Origin: Rhinopomastus cyanomelas
Taxonomy: Eukaryota; Chordata; Aves; Bucerotiformes; Rhinopomastidae
NCBI GenBank assembly: GCA_013400115.1
Contig: VXBP01001906.1
Location: 124,001 to 188,000, forward strand
DNA: 64,000 nucleotides
Reading direction: 5' to 3'
Shown here: positions 1 to 12,597 of the stretch, one piece after another
Layout: every line of letters begins with the position of its first letter
How positions within the stretch are numbered: position 1 is the stretch's first letter
Notes under the pieces: generated by a model
Databases searched by the model: none
Told to the model about the DNA's origin: nothing
What the model saw: the letters and a program-made list of their open reading frames with translations, nothing else
Program-made: the position numbers and the translations under genes

Positions 1-868
1 TTCTGATACATGTTAGTGGGTTAATCATCTTTTCTTTCTCAAAATGTAACTATCTTTTGTTCCTACAAGGTAATGAAGGAGGCTTAGTCATCTTTGTAAT
101 TAATCTTGAATTTCAATTAAACCTATCAGCTGAACATGTCAAATGTTTGTCACTTTCAAAGCAACATAAAAATGTCACTTAATAAAAGTGTTACTTATTC
201 CCTTATTGGCCTGGGTTATATTGCAGCCACCGTCTCTCTAGCAAGATCCTCATGCTATTTTGTTCAATGCTAATGTGATTTACAATGTTAAAGCAAATGG
301 ATTTTGCTCACTCCTCTGTACAACCAGTAGCAGAAGGATAAATGTTGTTGCAGAACATGCTGGTACAATGTACCAGGAAACAAAGGAGCTTGCAATGACA
401 TACATATTTTCCTTTATCTGCCTTAACTTGGCGTGGCAAACTCAAAATGCAGCATTTACACTTCTCTGATTCTGCAACCAGACTAGTCAAAAGAACAACT
501 CCCATGAATAAACATAAGGACTTAAGAAAGCCTTTGAAAGATCAGAGAAAAGTAATGGGGAGCAGGGTGGGGGTATATTTCCCTATGTTACTTGGCTATC
601 TAATAAAACTACATCATCTTAAGGAGACTAAAGATGAGAAATAGACCTTGGCCTGAAAAATGTTCCTAGGAAAATAGGCTTCTCATGCTAAGAATCAATA
701 ATATCACACCTACTGCATCAGTTCTGCTCTCCCCTAAAAGTTACTGCTTTGTGATCAACCTGGGTTCTAAAAGGGATTTAGAAGGCAAGCTGCATTATCA
801 TCTTCTCACCAACATTAAAGATCTCGCAAACCCAACTCTACACCTGTTGCATCACAACTTAAAAGTCC
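1..868. other. Unique AT-rich DNA, no gene seen
   Basis: Only short overlapping reading frames on both strands (69 codons or fewer) are present. None resembles a protein family I know, and no repeat is recognised. Confidence 0.6.
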
Positions 869-960
869 TGTAGATCAGGGTTGTGGTTTAGCCATGGGCT
901 CGAGTTCGCTGAGTTGATGATCTTGATGATCTTTTCCAATCTAAACAACTCTGTGATTCT
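869..960 (+). mobile_element. CR1 LINE 3'-end fragment
   Basis: This is a degraded copy of the last ~90 bases of a CR1 element. The block with GATGATCTT and TCTTTTCCAATCTAAA is the conserved CR1 3' untranslated region and is followed by a decayed octamer tail (CTGTGATTCT). It belongs with the copies ending in 'ggtcttttccaacctaaatgattct'. It is strongly 5' truncated, as is usual for CR1, and has no coding capacity. Confidence 0.8.
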
Positions 961-3900
961 TAACACAGCCAAGTGATTTGCAGCCAAGAAACCTGAAACA
1001 TCACCCAATACCACCACTTTAGGGGTAAGAAATCAGTTCCTCAGATACAACACTGCCAGAGAAACCTGCCCAAGAGGCAGGGGTTGAAGAAAACACTACA
1101 TGTGACTAGACATGTCCCCACATTCCAAACAGAGGTGAACAGCTACAGCTCTGCCTTTGCTAACACAACCATACTACTGAATTATTCCCTTGAATAGTTC
1201 CCATATTACCTTACATGTTTTTTTCCTCAGGAACACGGCAAAAATACCACTAGTGTTTATAACAAGAGGTAGAACAATGCATGCAATACAGGTAACAGCA
1301 TCACAGGGAACAGAAGGGCGTGTTTTCTGCAATGCCAGCACTGGTGAACTGGCTTCCAGGGTGTCAAGTAAGAAGAAGCAGTAAAAAATACTTTGCCACA
1401 CACGTAAGCAGATGTAACTACATGAAAAGCAGAGCCACGAGCAAGCTTTGAAGAGTGGCATAACGGTGCTTTCTAGGTATTTGCTTCTTCTCAGCCTGTC
1501 TGGTAACTTCAGCTAAATCAAGCAGCAGCCAGCTCTCTCCACACTGCTATAAAAGTGCCAGTGTCACTTCAGTTTTCATTACTACTAGTCCGTAGAGCAG
1601 GAGAACAAAGTTCAGGAACAGTGTGGCATTTGGCTATTAGAAATTAATATTTCTCACTTGTGTTTTCCTCACTTTACATAGCAGCCCATGAACCAGCTCT
1701 TTGACAGCTTCCCTATTTTGGCAGTCAGCATCACCCCAGGCTTCTGAAAAGCTAGAATCCAGAAACAATACATGACATCAGAGACACCACCACAATTCAC
1801 AGTATCAACGTATATTATTCTTGTTCCAGCATAGATATATTAGAGTAGTCAACACTATAATATATATTATGGAAGTTACTTGACATTGATCCGTTCACAA
1901 GCTGAGAAACAAGTGTAGCGCCCAAAATAAAGAAGTTTTTTTTACAATCAGATGATGCCAAAGCCATGGAGATGAGGACAACCTTATAACAGATGGATAT
2001 TCATATGGAAAAAATAAACTAATCCAGCTAGACTCCTTACTCTACCGATGAACAAAGTGCTAAAGCCGAGGAGGCCATATGGAAGCACTCTTCAGCGTGC
2101 ACGCCTTGGAATTTCAGTGACACTCATGGTTTGCAGAATTACAATCATATGCATAAGTAGCCATTGGGAAGCCACTGAAAAAGTAGAATTTGTGGGGGGA
2201 AAGCACAAGCATTGCCTTACACTGGAATGAAAGTGCAATAATTGAAAAGAGAACAAAAGGGATGGTAAGTGTTTAACACCACAGAGCAGATGAACGTGAC
2301 TCTGGACAGAAATAACAAGCTCTGGCCAAAGACAGAATTAACCTAAAGCTGGCAACAGCAAATTTTCTCTGCAGTTTCAACTGCACTGTGAACTCCTTGA
2401 TTCAAGCTCCAAGTAGCAGAATTGGCAGAGGACAGGACTGCACTGTTTGTGGCAAGGTGCAGTGAAAGAACCACTGCAGACCAGTGGAGGTGGGAGGAAG
2501 AAGAGGAAATCAGCTATTTTCTGCCAGATGTTTTGGGTAAACGTTCTCGCTTACTCCAAGTAAGAGTCACACATCCTCACTGAGTGCAGAGGCACATGAC
2601 ACATCTGATTGCACACATTTCAAAACAACCAGCTCAACTTTTCCAAAACTTCCCCTAGTACTTGCACAAGCTAGTAAAGAGACTCCTCCAATCACATCTG
2701 TCAGTTTCTTAATTCAGCTGTTTGTGGTCTTCTGTGACCATCCCGGTAGACGCATAATTTATTGCTGTTTAATACCTTGACGAGGCCCAGAACATCTCTT
2801 CAGTAACTTAACGATACACAAAAGATTGTTCTGCATATTCATTTATGTGGAAAAGTTCTTACTGACTACTGATAAATATCTTATGTACAATTGGATCACT
2901 TCTACATCAGGAACAACCCAGGAGAGTCTTTGGGATGCTCCATCCAGGCTGTCAATCAGCTCTGTCAGGCACAGACTTGAGACTAAGCGCAGGAGGAGCT
3001 GCTGTGCTAAGTGCCCCTTGCACACCACTCGTCCTACAAACTGGCAAATGACAATCTCAGAGCACAAATTCATGCAGAACAAAATCAAATATCCTCCAAG
3101 AAGACTAAAAAATGAGTTACGTTCCTGCTACACCAACCAAACCGTCAAGACACCTGCAGGGAAAGTATGAATTGTTGTCACTTCTTTCAGTTGATAAAAA
3201 TGCCCAGGTTTAATTGGGCACTTGGTAATGCAGAACCAGAACTTTTTAATCACATCTTTTAAATAATTCTTTAAAAATAGGTAAGAGACCTGGCCATGGA
3301 AAAAAATTCAATACAAACAGCATCTGTTCTTGAAACGCTGCAGAGTGGTGAAGGCAAAAATCCTCTCTTCTTGCAGGATAATGAGTTTTTTAAGAGGAGG
3401 ACAATAGTTTAGTCATGTAAATAGTTCAGACTGATTTCCCAGGACTTGCTCTGTGTGTCCAAATATAGACTGACTTGAAATTTGTTTCATTTTTCTCCTA
3501 CAGAAAACACTGAGCAAGGATGCTAGAACGATGATTCACTTGAAGAGAAGCAGATGGATGTTTTTGGTCTGATTATCTGATGTTGTACCACACACCAATG
3601 CTAATTAACTATTACTACTTAGCATATGAAAAGACAAAGTCCAGAAGCACAGCCCATTCATTATTTTGCTAGTTCACATGTACTTTAAATAAATATTTTT
3701 AAAATGCTGCATCCTACCAGTGATGGATATTAAAATCATCAATTTACAGGCCTAATCATGCTTACTCTTCTGTAAATGAGATGTGAGCTGGAATTAGGCA
3801 AACATTTTCCCTTCACACACAAAACCATGCCGAAGGAATGCAACATGCAAAGGAAGCTGCCCCTTACCGATCTACATTGAAAAATGTCATATAATAAGTA

Positions 3901-4091
3901 TCTGTGAAAAATTATCTTCAAACCTTTTTACCCTCTCTCATTCCTTTGTCTTCCACGATTAAACAATTCCATCCTATAAGAATGTCTAACCGGTACGATA
4001 AATTATCCCCAAAATACAAAGGATCACTCTTGTGTAGATTATGCCTCAAATGATAACCTGGGCTGGATAACAAGTGCCACCAGCAAGTCCA
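961..4091. other. Unique DNA, no gene seen
   Basis: The longest frame is 114 codons at 2826-3170 (+), overlapped antisense by one of 81 codons. Neither shows a recognisable domain, signal peptide or supporting splice context. A few A or T runs occur. I see no repeat family. Confidence 0.55.
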
Positions 4092-4174
4092 GTGAAGTGG
4101 TCCTGCTGTGGCAGGGGGATTGGACTAGATGATCTTTCGGGGTCCCTTCCAATCCCTAATGATTCTATGATTCT
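4092..4174 (+). mobile_element. CR1 3'-end fragment, abundant subfamily
   Basis: These ~80 bases carry the sequence around GGGGATTGGACTAGATGATC followed by GGTCCCTTCCAATCCCTAAT and two ATTCTATG-type tail units. This 3' end is shared with copies near 16.5, 32.8, 39.6, 42.0, 42.7, 50.7, 54.2 and 63.8 kb. The end of its tail directly abuts the next CR1 at 4175. Confidence 0.9.
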
Positions 4175-4690
4175 TGGCCTCTGTTCTGCTCTCATGAGAT
4201 CTCACCTGGAGTACTGTGTTCAGTTTTGGTATCCCTGATATCAGAAGAACATGGAACTGCTGGAGCAAGTTCAGAGGAGGCCACAAATATGATCAGAGGG
4301 CTGAGTACCTCTGTTATGAAGACAGGCTGAGGAAGCTGGGGTTGTTTAGCCTGGAGTAGGCTCTGGGGAGACCTTATAGCAGCCTTCTAGTACTAAAAAA
4401 GGGCTACAGGAAAGGTGGAGAAGGACTCGTTATGAGTCACAGCAGAAGAGGGATGGTTTCAAGCTAAAAGAGGGCAGATTTACATTAGATCTGAGGAAGA
4501 CATTTCTCCCTGTGAGGGTGCAGAGGCACTGGAACAGGCTGCCCAGGAAGGTTGTGGCTGCTTGGAAGTGTTAAAGGCTCTGAGCAACCTGATCTTGTGA
4601 GAGGTGTCTCTGCCTATGGCAGAGGGTTGGAACTAGATGATCTCTGAGGTCCCTCCCAATCTAAACTACTCTACTATTTTATGATCGTGT
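4175..4690 (+). mobile_element. CR1 fragment, ORF2 C-terminus plus 3' UTR
   Basis: This second CR1 begins at the tail of the preceding copy, in the region encoding the end of the reverse transcriptase (ACCTGGAGTACTGTGTTCAG, the stretch that encodes LEYCVQ in better copies). It runs through the ORF2 C-terminus (GAACAGGCTGCCCAGGAAGG) to a 3' end of a different type (TTGGAACTAGATGATCTCTG). The reading frame is broken repeatedly. The tail has decayed to CTACTATTTTATGATC. It has diverged more than the upstream copy, so it is probably older. Confidence 0.9.
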
Positions 4691-4984
4691 AAGGTGCACA
4701 GGGAACATGCGACCACATGGGGCTAGTTGACTGGCCATGTCAGTCTGAATTTAAGCAGTGTGCTCACACATTATGCTGGCGTGTGTTCTGAATACTCATG
4801 GGCATCTCCTTGTATTTCATGCAATATAAAATTATTGGGTCAATATAATTCTATTCCCCAAGTGGGTCTTGACCCTGAAGGGTTAAAAGGTGGAATGGAT
4901 GCATTGATTTATTTGGGAGGTATAAATGAGAAGGAAAAGGAGTAGAGGTGGAGGAACCTCCCTTAACCTACTGGCAGCACTATT

Positions 4985-5095
4985 CTTAATGCACCCCAGG
5001 AGACCATTAGCCTCCTGGGCCCATTGCTGGCTTGTGGTCAGCCTATGGTCCACCAGTATCCCCAGGTCCTTTTTGCCAGAGCTGCTCTCAGAATT
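4985..5095 (-). mobile_element. CR1 ORF2 internal remnant
   Basis: Read on the minus strand, this is a piece of CR1 ORF2 just upstream of the conserved MSQQCA...AKKAN segment. On the plus strand it appears as GCACCCCAGGAGACCATTAG and CCCCAGGTCCTTTTTGCC. Both ends are truncated and no 3' tail is present. It is about 110 bases, highly diverged, and not coding. Confidence 0.65.
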
Positions 5096-5748
5096 GCCTT
5101 GAGAAGTACTTTATTTTTGAGACTTTTATGGCATCTGACTCACTGTCCAACTAACTACATAAATGTGCACTTTGGGAGTCTAATGCAACAGAACTTCCAG
5201 AGATACAACTTTTCCTTAATAAGACAGCATCAACCCTGTGTGGCCAAGTGTTCCCCTCTCCTTTGTGGTCTTCACATTGATTATATTTGCAATAATGAAT
5301 TTCTTGTATACCGAGCCACTGCGGAGAGGATGAGCGCCTTCTGAAGACAACTCAGTACTGGCTTTCCAGGGAAAGGTGTTCTGATAATCTGGTGATGACA
5401 GGGATATCCAGGGTAGGCACAGAGGTATTAACATAATATATTAGAAATAAAGTTAAGCATCTAGAAGAAGATTAAATTAATAGATTAGAGAGACAGCAGA
5501 GTCTATTTTTAAAGTTCCAGTAATAACCACCTCTGAGAAAACAAAATCATATTGCTTTGGAAGACAAAAACTAACATCTGCTGTCCAGCATGAGCCCGAG
5601 TTTCAGGGACACAGACAACACAGTATGGGAATTTAAAAGCCATTTTGGTCATCCTTGCTTTGATACAAGATAAACTGTCCCTTGACAATGTAATTCTGCT
5701 GCTGTACTTTTCCTAAAAGATATTAGCATTCACTTTATATTCTCACAG
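5096..5748. other. Unique DNA, no gene seen
   Basis: A 106-codon frame (5024-5344, +) starts inside the CR1 remnant to its left and shows no domain, so I treat it as chance. The rest is AT-rich and featureless. Confidence 0.5.
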
Positions 5749-5873
5749 GATCACACAATGGTTTGGGTTGGAAGGGACCTTAGAGATCATCTAGTTCCAA
5801 TCCCCTGCCATAGGCAGGGACACCTCTCACTAGACCAGATCACCCAGAGCCCCATCCACCCTGGCCTTGAATT
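5749..5873 (-). mobile_element. CR1 3'-end fragment
   Basis: Minus-strand CR1 3' end: plus-strand text GGTTTGGGTTGGAAGGGACC then CCCCTGCCATAGGCAGGGAC and AGAGCCCCATCCACCCTGGC. It belongs with the copies that carry a 'CCTGCC(C/T)ATGGCAGGG' block. It is truncated within the ORF2 C-terminus. Confidence 0.9.
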
Positions 5874-8112
5874 TCCTGACTGATCATCCCGGGAAAGCTC
5901 CAGGACCATACCTATCTATTAGGGCTGGGTTTGCAATGCACAGGGAGGTAGCAGTTTGGTTATAAGGAGACAATATCAAAACAAGAGAGGTAATCACTGA
6001 GCACACAGCAGCTACTTCGTCCAATAGAAGGGCTTTATGGATGCTACTCCATTGTGAGTACATTTTAACACATGTATTTTACTACTTGCAGAGTTTAAAG
6101 AAGGGGCAAAATAAATCAGAGAAAAAAAAAAACCTATCTTTCCACCATAACTGCCAAATTCTGAATATCTGTTTCTGTTCCTTGGAGACAAGCAGTAGTA
6201 TTTCTGGTTTTGCAGAAACAGTTTAGAAATGTGTGAAATACAAGACATGACTGGACAACATCCATGCAGCGCCATGCTGTATTTTAGTCTGCCTCTTTTT
6301 ACGTGCAGAACAGAAGGGCTCTTGCAGAGCTTAAGGGCAGCTGATCAATGCCAGGCAAAGTGCAAATCTCACCGATCCTGTGGCACAGGTTGAGCAAACA
6401 ATTAGCAAAACAGCAGCCCAAGCACTAAGTGGCAAGAGTGCCTCACGAAGTTTTCTCCTCTTCCAGAAGGATTAATTTTTCAAGATAGCTTGCTTTTCTT
6501 TTCCAGCGGGGAAAGAGTGGGGACAGACTTCCAAAAATAGGCGAGCCTGTCACAACTGCTAACTGTCACGCGGTGCCAAGATGGGAGCTGATCTCTTGGG
6601 GAAGAGGCTGAGAACAGAGGGGAGTAAGGAAGTGGAGAGAAAGAGCATTTTCTCTTTCCATAGCTGAGCCAGAAAGAAAAGGGACAGGCAACCTGCAGTC
6701 ACTCACAAATAATGCATAAGCCAAAAATCAGCCATTCTGGGTAAAAACACATAAATGTATTGGTTTACCAGCAGCTATTAGCACAAGTGCTATATTCTAC
6801 AGCATCAGTAATGATGCCCAAATGCACCCTCTGGCCAAGGTCTCATTGGGACGAATACAAGATTATTGCCTATTTAAACAAATGGACCCAGCAAATTAAA
6901 CCAAAAAGCTCTCTTTAAATTCACTTTTCAAAGGCAGTCCTAAAAAGGCTCGTGTCCATGTGGCCTCTTGAAGCAAATACACACATTGAAGTCACAAGTC
7001 GACTAGAAAAAATGAGGTTTAGCCTTTTGTGAGGTGAGGTACCACTTACATTACACAACCTGAAAGCAAAAACCCAAACAAAATCACCCTCCCATTTAAA
7101 TCCAAGCAGAATTTGTTCAGCCCTAAATATTTAAAGTTACAAGAGAAAGTGGAGGGGAAAAAAACTTTTGACTGCATCATTATTAAATGGATGAGAGTAT
7201 AATCTCAATCAGCAGTGATCTTTGCTCTGTGCATCTAATGCATCCATTTTATTAAGAGGTCTGAAGTGGAATATTTGAAAACAGAAATCTTATTAAGAAA
7301 GTCTTGATCATCCTTGCTGGCGTTTTTCCTTCCCGCTACACGAAGGAGATGCATTTTGCCTGTACAGTCCTTGCCAGCAATGGACTGATGTTTCTTTCGT
7401 TGCCTGCCTCAGTCTCTTGTTGGTGTGGAACACTAAATATTCGCTTGGTTAAGTGGTGGCACCAGGTTCTCTGATGCATCGGTGTGAGACGCTAATATTG
7501 CAATCCGAGCATTAGGGCAAAAAACCCCAAAAGGCAACTTAAAATTGGATATCATCACTGACTCATTAATTTAATTTCCCTTTTCAGGTCTAAAACATAG
7601 CCCACTTGTCCACAGAAGACAATACGTTTCTGTTGTGTAGAGCCATGAAACATTGATTTGATAAGAGCTACAGAGGTTATTTAGGTTTTCTGGAACGGTG
7701 ACCACAGCCAGAGGCCACACTAATGACACCACTGCTGGTGAACTGTGGTGCTGGGTACGAACAGTGCCAGTGTGGGCTTTGCCTAATGGCCATCTCCTTC
7801 CCTTTCTTCAGTGGGTTCACATCTTTATCGGTCCTTCTGCGGAGCACTAGCACAAAATACTCCAAACACCGTAGCTGTTTATTATGATAATATTTCTTGA
7901 TGCCAATGCAAGAAGTTGCTTTGCTCAAGACCTGAATGTGCAGCACAAACACAGTTTATTATCACTTACTGAGGTAAATACTCTGGTGCTGTTTCGGTGT
8001 TAGGCACCAAATGGAGACTGCTCTCACATCCAGAAAGCACCAGAGAGCTACAGCTTCAATTCCTTCTCCTCAACATCTGAGTGAAGCCAAGCTCTTCTAC
8101 CTAATGAGTATG
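5874..8112. other. Unique DNA, no gene seen
   Basis: This stretch holds an A run at 6122-6132 and a somewhat GC-richer patch near 6500-6620. The longest frame is 91 codons at 7677-7952 (-), without recognisable similarity. I see no repeat. Confidence 0.5.
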
Positions 8113-8418
8113 ACAACCCAAGAAAGCTGGCCAGAGACTTTTTACAAGGGTGTGCAGTGACAGGACACGGGCTCACAACTTTATATTGAAAGAGGTCAAA
8201 TTTAGGTTAGATGTAAGGAAGAAATTATTCACTGTGAGGCTTCTGAGACACTAGACAGGTTGCCCAAAGAAGTTGTGGATGCTCCTTCTCTTAAAGTGTT
8301 GAAGGTCAGGTTGGATAGACTTTGAGCAACTTTGTTTAGTGGAAGGTGTCCCTGCCCATGGCAAGGGAATTGGATATGACCTTCATGGTCCCTTCCAACC
8401 AAATCCATTCTATGATTA
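8113..8418 (+). mobile_element. CR1 fragment, ORF2 end plus 3' UTR
   Basis: The segment starts in CR1 at AAGAAAGCTGG...GAGACTTTTTACAAGGG. It passes through the ORF2 C-terminal region (GTTAGATGTAAGGAAGAAAT, TGCCCAAAGAAGTTGTGGAT) and ends with CCTGCCCATGGCAAGGG, GGTCCCTTCCAACC and one tail unit ATTCTATG. Frame breaks are frequent. It is the same 3'-end type as the copies at 4175, 5749, 42.75, 43.6 and 55.6 kb. Confidence 0.9.
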
Positions 8419-9211
8419 ACTTGAGGTTGATTTCATAGGAAACAGTGGAACCATGTTAATGCAAATCAAATGTTAGAGTCATTGTAGATAATGGAGAGCT
8501 TTAACACAACTGTGTAACAGCTTTTTCCTCCTTACTCAAAGAAATGATAACCAGTGAGAAGTCTTCTTAACGTCAGATATAAAATTCCTTCCAGAAAGCC
8601 TCACCTGAAGCAAGTCTCAAAACTGGTGCACGAGAAAGACAAGACACCTTCTCAACAAGCCCTCGCCTGGAGCCCCTTACTCTCACACAGTGAAGTGTTT
8701 ATGGGAACTTTTATGAGAGCTTTTGTGGGGCTCATCCGTATCATAACAGATACTGTCAGGAAGAGTTCACTAATAACACACAGGACAACTTGCTGTAAGC
8801 CAAAAGACCGTGGCAAAAAAATCACACACGTCACAAAAGAGCTGAGAGATGAACAAAATAAAAGTTTCCTCTGGATACAGCTGAACTTGATCAGCAAAGG
8901 GAAGATGATTGAAGTCCTAAGGCAATTATTTTGTTAAGTGAAAGTGGCTTCAACAGACAGACATTTTGCCTCCAAACCCAAGCAAAAGCAGTGTTTAGAG
9001 GGCTGTATGTCACCACGTTGTAACAGCTGTTGGATATTAACTCTCCCCAAATCCAAGTAGCTCGAGGGGAAGCAATGCATTTTGTGTCTGTCACTAGCTC
9101 TTTGATGGTCTCCTAATGAAAAACTAAACCTAGCTGTAAATAATTTTCTGGTTATGTATTAAGAACATCCAGGAAATATTAGTGGGGTAACAAAAAGAAG
9201 GAATAGAAGTG
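8419..9211. other. Unique DNA, no gene seen
   Basis: An open frame of 127 codons lies at 8554-8937 (+), overlapped antisense by 81 codons. Its product is basic with no domain I recognise. I judge it a chance frame. Confidence 0.5.
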
Positions 9212-9333
9212 CGTGTAGATCTGAAGCTTAGGGACGTGGCTTAGCGGTACGCTTGTGACTGTCTCACAGTGTGTTAACAGTTAGACTCAATGGTCTTGAA
9301 GGTCTTTTCCAGCAAGGACAATTCTATGGTTCT
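9212..9333 (+). mobile_element. CR1 3'-end fragment
   Basis: These ~120 bases start at GTGTAGATCTGAAGCTTAGG and end GGTCTTTTCC...ATTCTATGGTTCT. They match the CR1 3' type that contains 'tctggagcttagggacatggttta'. 5' truncated; not coding. Confidence 0.85.
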
Positions 9334-10257
9334 AAATATTTCTAACAGAGAAGTTGCAAAAGACCGTATCTTTAAAGCTACTGCTTCTGCACAAAACAGG
9401 GCATTTCAAACAAATTGGTACACTTGTCTCCCTGAATCTCGAGTCTACCTGAAGCTACTTCTTTCAGGCAGATTGCAAAGTCGAAATGGTGAATGTACAA
9501 CATGGCTGCTTTCTAACTTTTCTCTTGAAACAACTTGGCAGCCTCCAGAACTGGCACATCCCGTGATTTCAGCTCAGGGACTAATCCTCACCAAGAACGT
9601 CCATCTTGTACATTCCTCCTAATGAAAGAGTCGGCGCCAGCAAACAAACCTCTTTGCACTGGTGGGGAGTAACTTCCCAATTCCACATTTCTGCGTGTAA
9701 GGGCAGGATGGGAAGGACAACTTGGGGTACTGAAGCTGAGAAAACAAAAAAAACCATCTTCTCCTAGTTATTTGCTCGGGTCAAATCTAAGGAGTTGCCA
9801 AATTGCTTGGATACCAACTTGCACTCACCCAAGCAAAATACTGATTCATTACCCTCACTGGAACGTACTGCTAGCTACTACTGTTTGCCAATTATCTGCT
9901 TCCACCTTTCCATTACTGAGATAGCATGATTCACAAAGGGCTTTGGGACTGTGACAAAGAGTTTTGGCTACTGAAAAACAGCACTGCACAATGTACAAAA
10001 CCAGAAGGTTATTTCAAGACAAAATTGCCATGAAGTACTGTCATTTAAATAATGAATGGCTATGCTCGCTTGCTTGATTTCTTTCTCCTGAAACAATTTT
10101 TCTTGTTTTCTGTCAGTTGGTAATAAATACATCTTAACATTCTTTGCATTTCAAGCAAGAAGACAAATCCAGACAGTTGCTCCGAAAGACCTGAAAAATG
10201 TACAAACCTATCCAAACCAGTCCCTTCTCACAGGAAATTAGTGATAGAATAATAGAG
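9334..10257. other. Unique DNA, no gene seen
   Basis: The 110-codon frame at 9290-9622 (+) begins within the CR1 tail and shows no domain. I see no other structure. Confidence 0.5.
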
Positions 10258-10500
10258 AACAGCCTCCAGCTGCACCAGGGGAGGTTCAGGCTGGACATAG
10301 GAAAATGTTTTTTACTGAAAGAGCAGTCAGGGACTGGAGCAGGCTGCCCAGGATGGTGGTTGAGTCACCATCTCTGGATGTGTTTAAAGACGTGGTGCTT
10401 AGAGATCTGGTCTACTGGTGCACTTGGTAGGGTAGGCATATTGGTTGGACTTGATGATCTCAAGGGTCTTTTCCAACCTAAATGATTCTATGATTCTATA
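10258..10500 (+). mobile_element. CR1 fragment, ORF2 end plus 3' UTR
   Basis: Begins at CTGCACCAGGGGAGGTTCAG (the [10 protein letters not shown] region of CR1 ORF2), continues through GGACTGGAGCAGGCTGCCCA and ends TTGGACTTGATGATCTCAAG...ATTCTATGATTCTATAA. The intact double tail unit and readable ORF2 end suggest a moderately young copy. Confidence 0.92.
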
Positions 10501-12224
10501 AGCCATCCAAACTTAGCCAGACAGGGAACATTTTAGCAGTTTGTTTAAAGGAGCCTCAAATTTGCTTAGATGATTTGGAAATTGCTTTTCAAAATGCAGT
10601 TCAGCTGTGTTCCAGCCTGCAATAACCACTCAAACAGATCAAAACGGAGCATCTCGTTCTGCTCACTCCCTACAATCCACAGCAAGAGACAAGCAAAGTC
10701 CTTTGCATAATTTATGAATAAAATGGCCCAAAGAGGGTCTAAATTTGTTGTTGTTGTTTGTTGTTGTTGAGTTCTTTCGGGGAGGGGAAAGGTTATCACC
10801 AGCAGTCACTGTGGAAAACACAGGTCAAGTATCCAAGGCCAAAATGCATCATCAAATAGGTCTAATGCTCATTATTATTCAGCACAAATAAGAAAACACT
10901 TGCTTAGTTAAAACAAGAGTTTGTGTTTGTGATGACTAAATATCTACCTGGGACTCAAGCAAAAGGGAGACATGACAAGAAACTGTATTGGAACTGCTTA
11001 AACCTTTACAGGGAGTGCGTGAATTTCCAGTCACAGGTACTAACCCTGTCAGTAAGAACAAAAAACTTGTGCACATGTTCAGGCAGAAGGAAAAACAAGG
11101 TTCTGCAGAAATATTGGGCTATGAGATGCTGATCAAGCATTTTGTCTGATAATTTGAATTTGCTGCCTCATGGACTCAAAGCATCTCATTTAGAAACCAT
11201 CTCACTCGATGTTTCTGTGTACCAGGAACATTTGTCAGACAGGTCCCAGGTTGAAAGGCCGCAGCTGCGATATGCTCTGCTTCCTTCCCAAATGGAAAGG
11301 AGCACAGAGCAAGGCTCTCTAATCATCAAGCCTCCCCCAAAGGCAGCTTCACCACCCCTTTGCTGCTAACAACAAAACACAGTAAACAGGCAATGCTGCA
11401 CAGGACTCCCTTGGGTTTTTTATAATCCAAGACAACAGATGACGCTAAATGTGGTTGCTGCACCGATTTACTACCACACCATCAGAGATCACCATATATA
11501 ATGCACAGTGCATGCAGACACTTAAATAATAGGATGTGATAAACAAGAAATGCAAGGCACAGGATAAGAAATCAGACTGGGCAAGTGAACATGGGAATGA
11601 TACGAGTGCAGATATACACGCATATCTTTGTGCACGTCTTTACAAAGAGACAACACAGATCTTCATAAACATTTCCACTATGGACTCTCCGATTAGATGC
11701 TGCTGGTTTTGGGCAGGATGCTTTTTAAAATGGTGTCATTTTATCTTTGTCTCTAAGACAGTGTCTTTGTGAAAAGAGAAACAATTTTCAAAGGCTTTAA
11801 TTATTTTTTTCTATTTTCTGAGCTTTCAGCAATCCCTTGGTGAACTATTTTCCCCGCATTCAAGCAAGCAAAATAAATCCACCACCGGCTAACTCCTAAG
11901 ATTTTCCCAGCCACAAACAAATCCTGACTTTCAAACACAAAAGAATACCAAACAGCAAAACCATAGACATTCACGTTATGCTGAAATGAATAGAGACATA
12001 ACCTTCAAAACTAATTTAGCACACGGAGAACATTAGTCTCACAGAAGAAAGCCACAAGAAACAGAGGCGTCTGCTGAAAAGGAAGTTCTACCAAAGATTT
12101 ACAAAAACAATTTATAAAAACAAAACTGAGAAAATCCCGTTGCAAGAAAACAGAGGTTTCTTATCCAAATTTTTTAAACATTAAGCATTTGATTAGATAT
12201 TAATACATATGAAGACTGGTGAAC
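10501..12224. other. Unique DNA with one trinucleotide repeat
   Basis: Apart from the TTG-rich repeat listed separately, only frames below 80 codons occur, none recognisable. Confidence 0.5.
10745..10769. repeat. (TTG)n short tandem repeat
   Basis: An imperfect run of TTG/TTTG units of about 25 bases, likely length-variable. Confidence 0.8.
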
Positions 12225-12292
12225 TCCTAGAGGCAGGAGGTGGATGAGATGACCTGCAGAGACCATCCTCATTCTAACTGAAATTATTCTGC
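12225..12292 (+). mobile_element. Possible very old CR1 3'-end relic
   Basis: The string GGATGAGATGACCTGCAGAG...CTAACTGAAATTATTCTG resembles the CR1 end 'gatgatctctagaggtcccttccaacctaaactattctatg' with many substitutions. It is too short and diverged for certainty. Confidence 0.4.
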
Positions 12293-12522
12293 GGAAAGAA
12301 AGCAAGTACATTACAGGATGAAGTGAGGGTGGTAAATCCCTGCAGAGAAAACAACTTCTGAGGTACTTGAATAATTTATAGCAGTATAATGCAATGGTCA
12401 CTCCAAGAAAAACTCTGCCATGCTTGAGTTTTCTAGAAATTAATCATTTTATATATTAAGCTCATTGTCCTGCATTTCAGAATTTCAAGAAGCTTTCTCA
12501 GTATCGTATCAAATGGATTATT

Positions 12523-12597
12523 TCACAGTATCACAGTATCACAGTATTATCAAGGTTGGAAGAGACCTCATAGATCATCAAGTCCAACCTGTCAGTG
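12523..12597 (-). mobile_element. CR1 3'-end fragment with variant tail
   Basis: The plus strand reads TCACAGTATCACAGTATCAC followed by AAGGTTGGAAGAGACCTCAT and CATCAAGTCCAACCTGTC, a minus-strand CR1 3' end. Its sense-strand tail unit is TACTGTGA, not ATTCTATG, the same variant as the long copy ending near 45.66 kb. Confidence 0.85.

Noticed and set aside
8554..8937. 127-codon plus-strand open frame
   Set aside because: Overlapped by an 81-codon antisense frame, with no family resemblance. Its length is within chance for this amount of DNA.
9234..9262. tRNA-like reading of GACGTGGCTTAGCGGTACGC
   Set aside because: The sequence is the CR1 3' region ('gggacatggtttagtggt'), with no cloverleaf or downstream B box.
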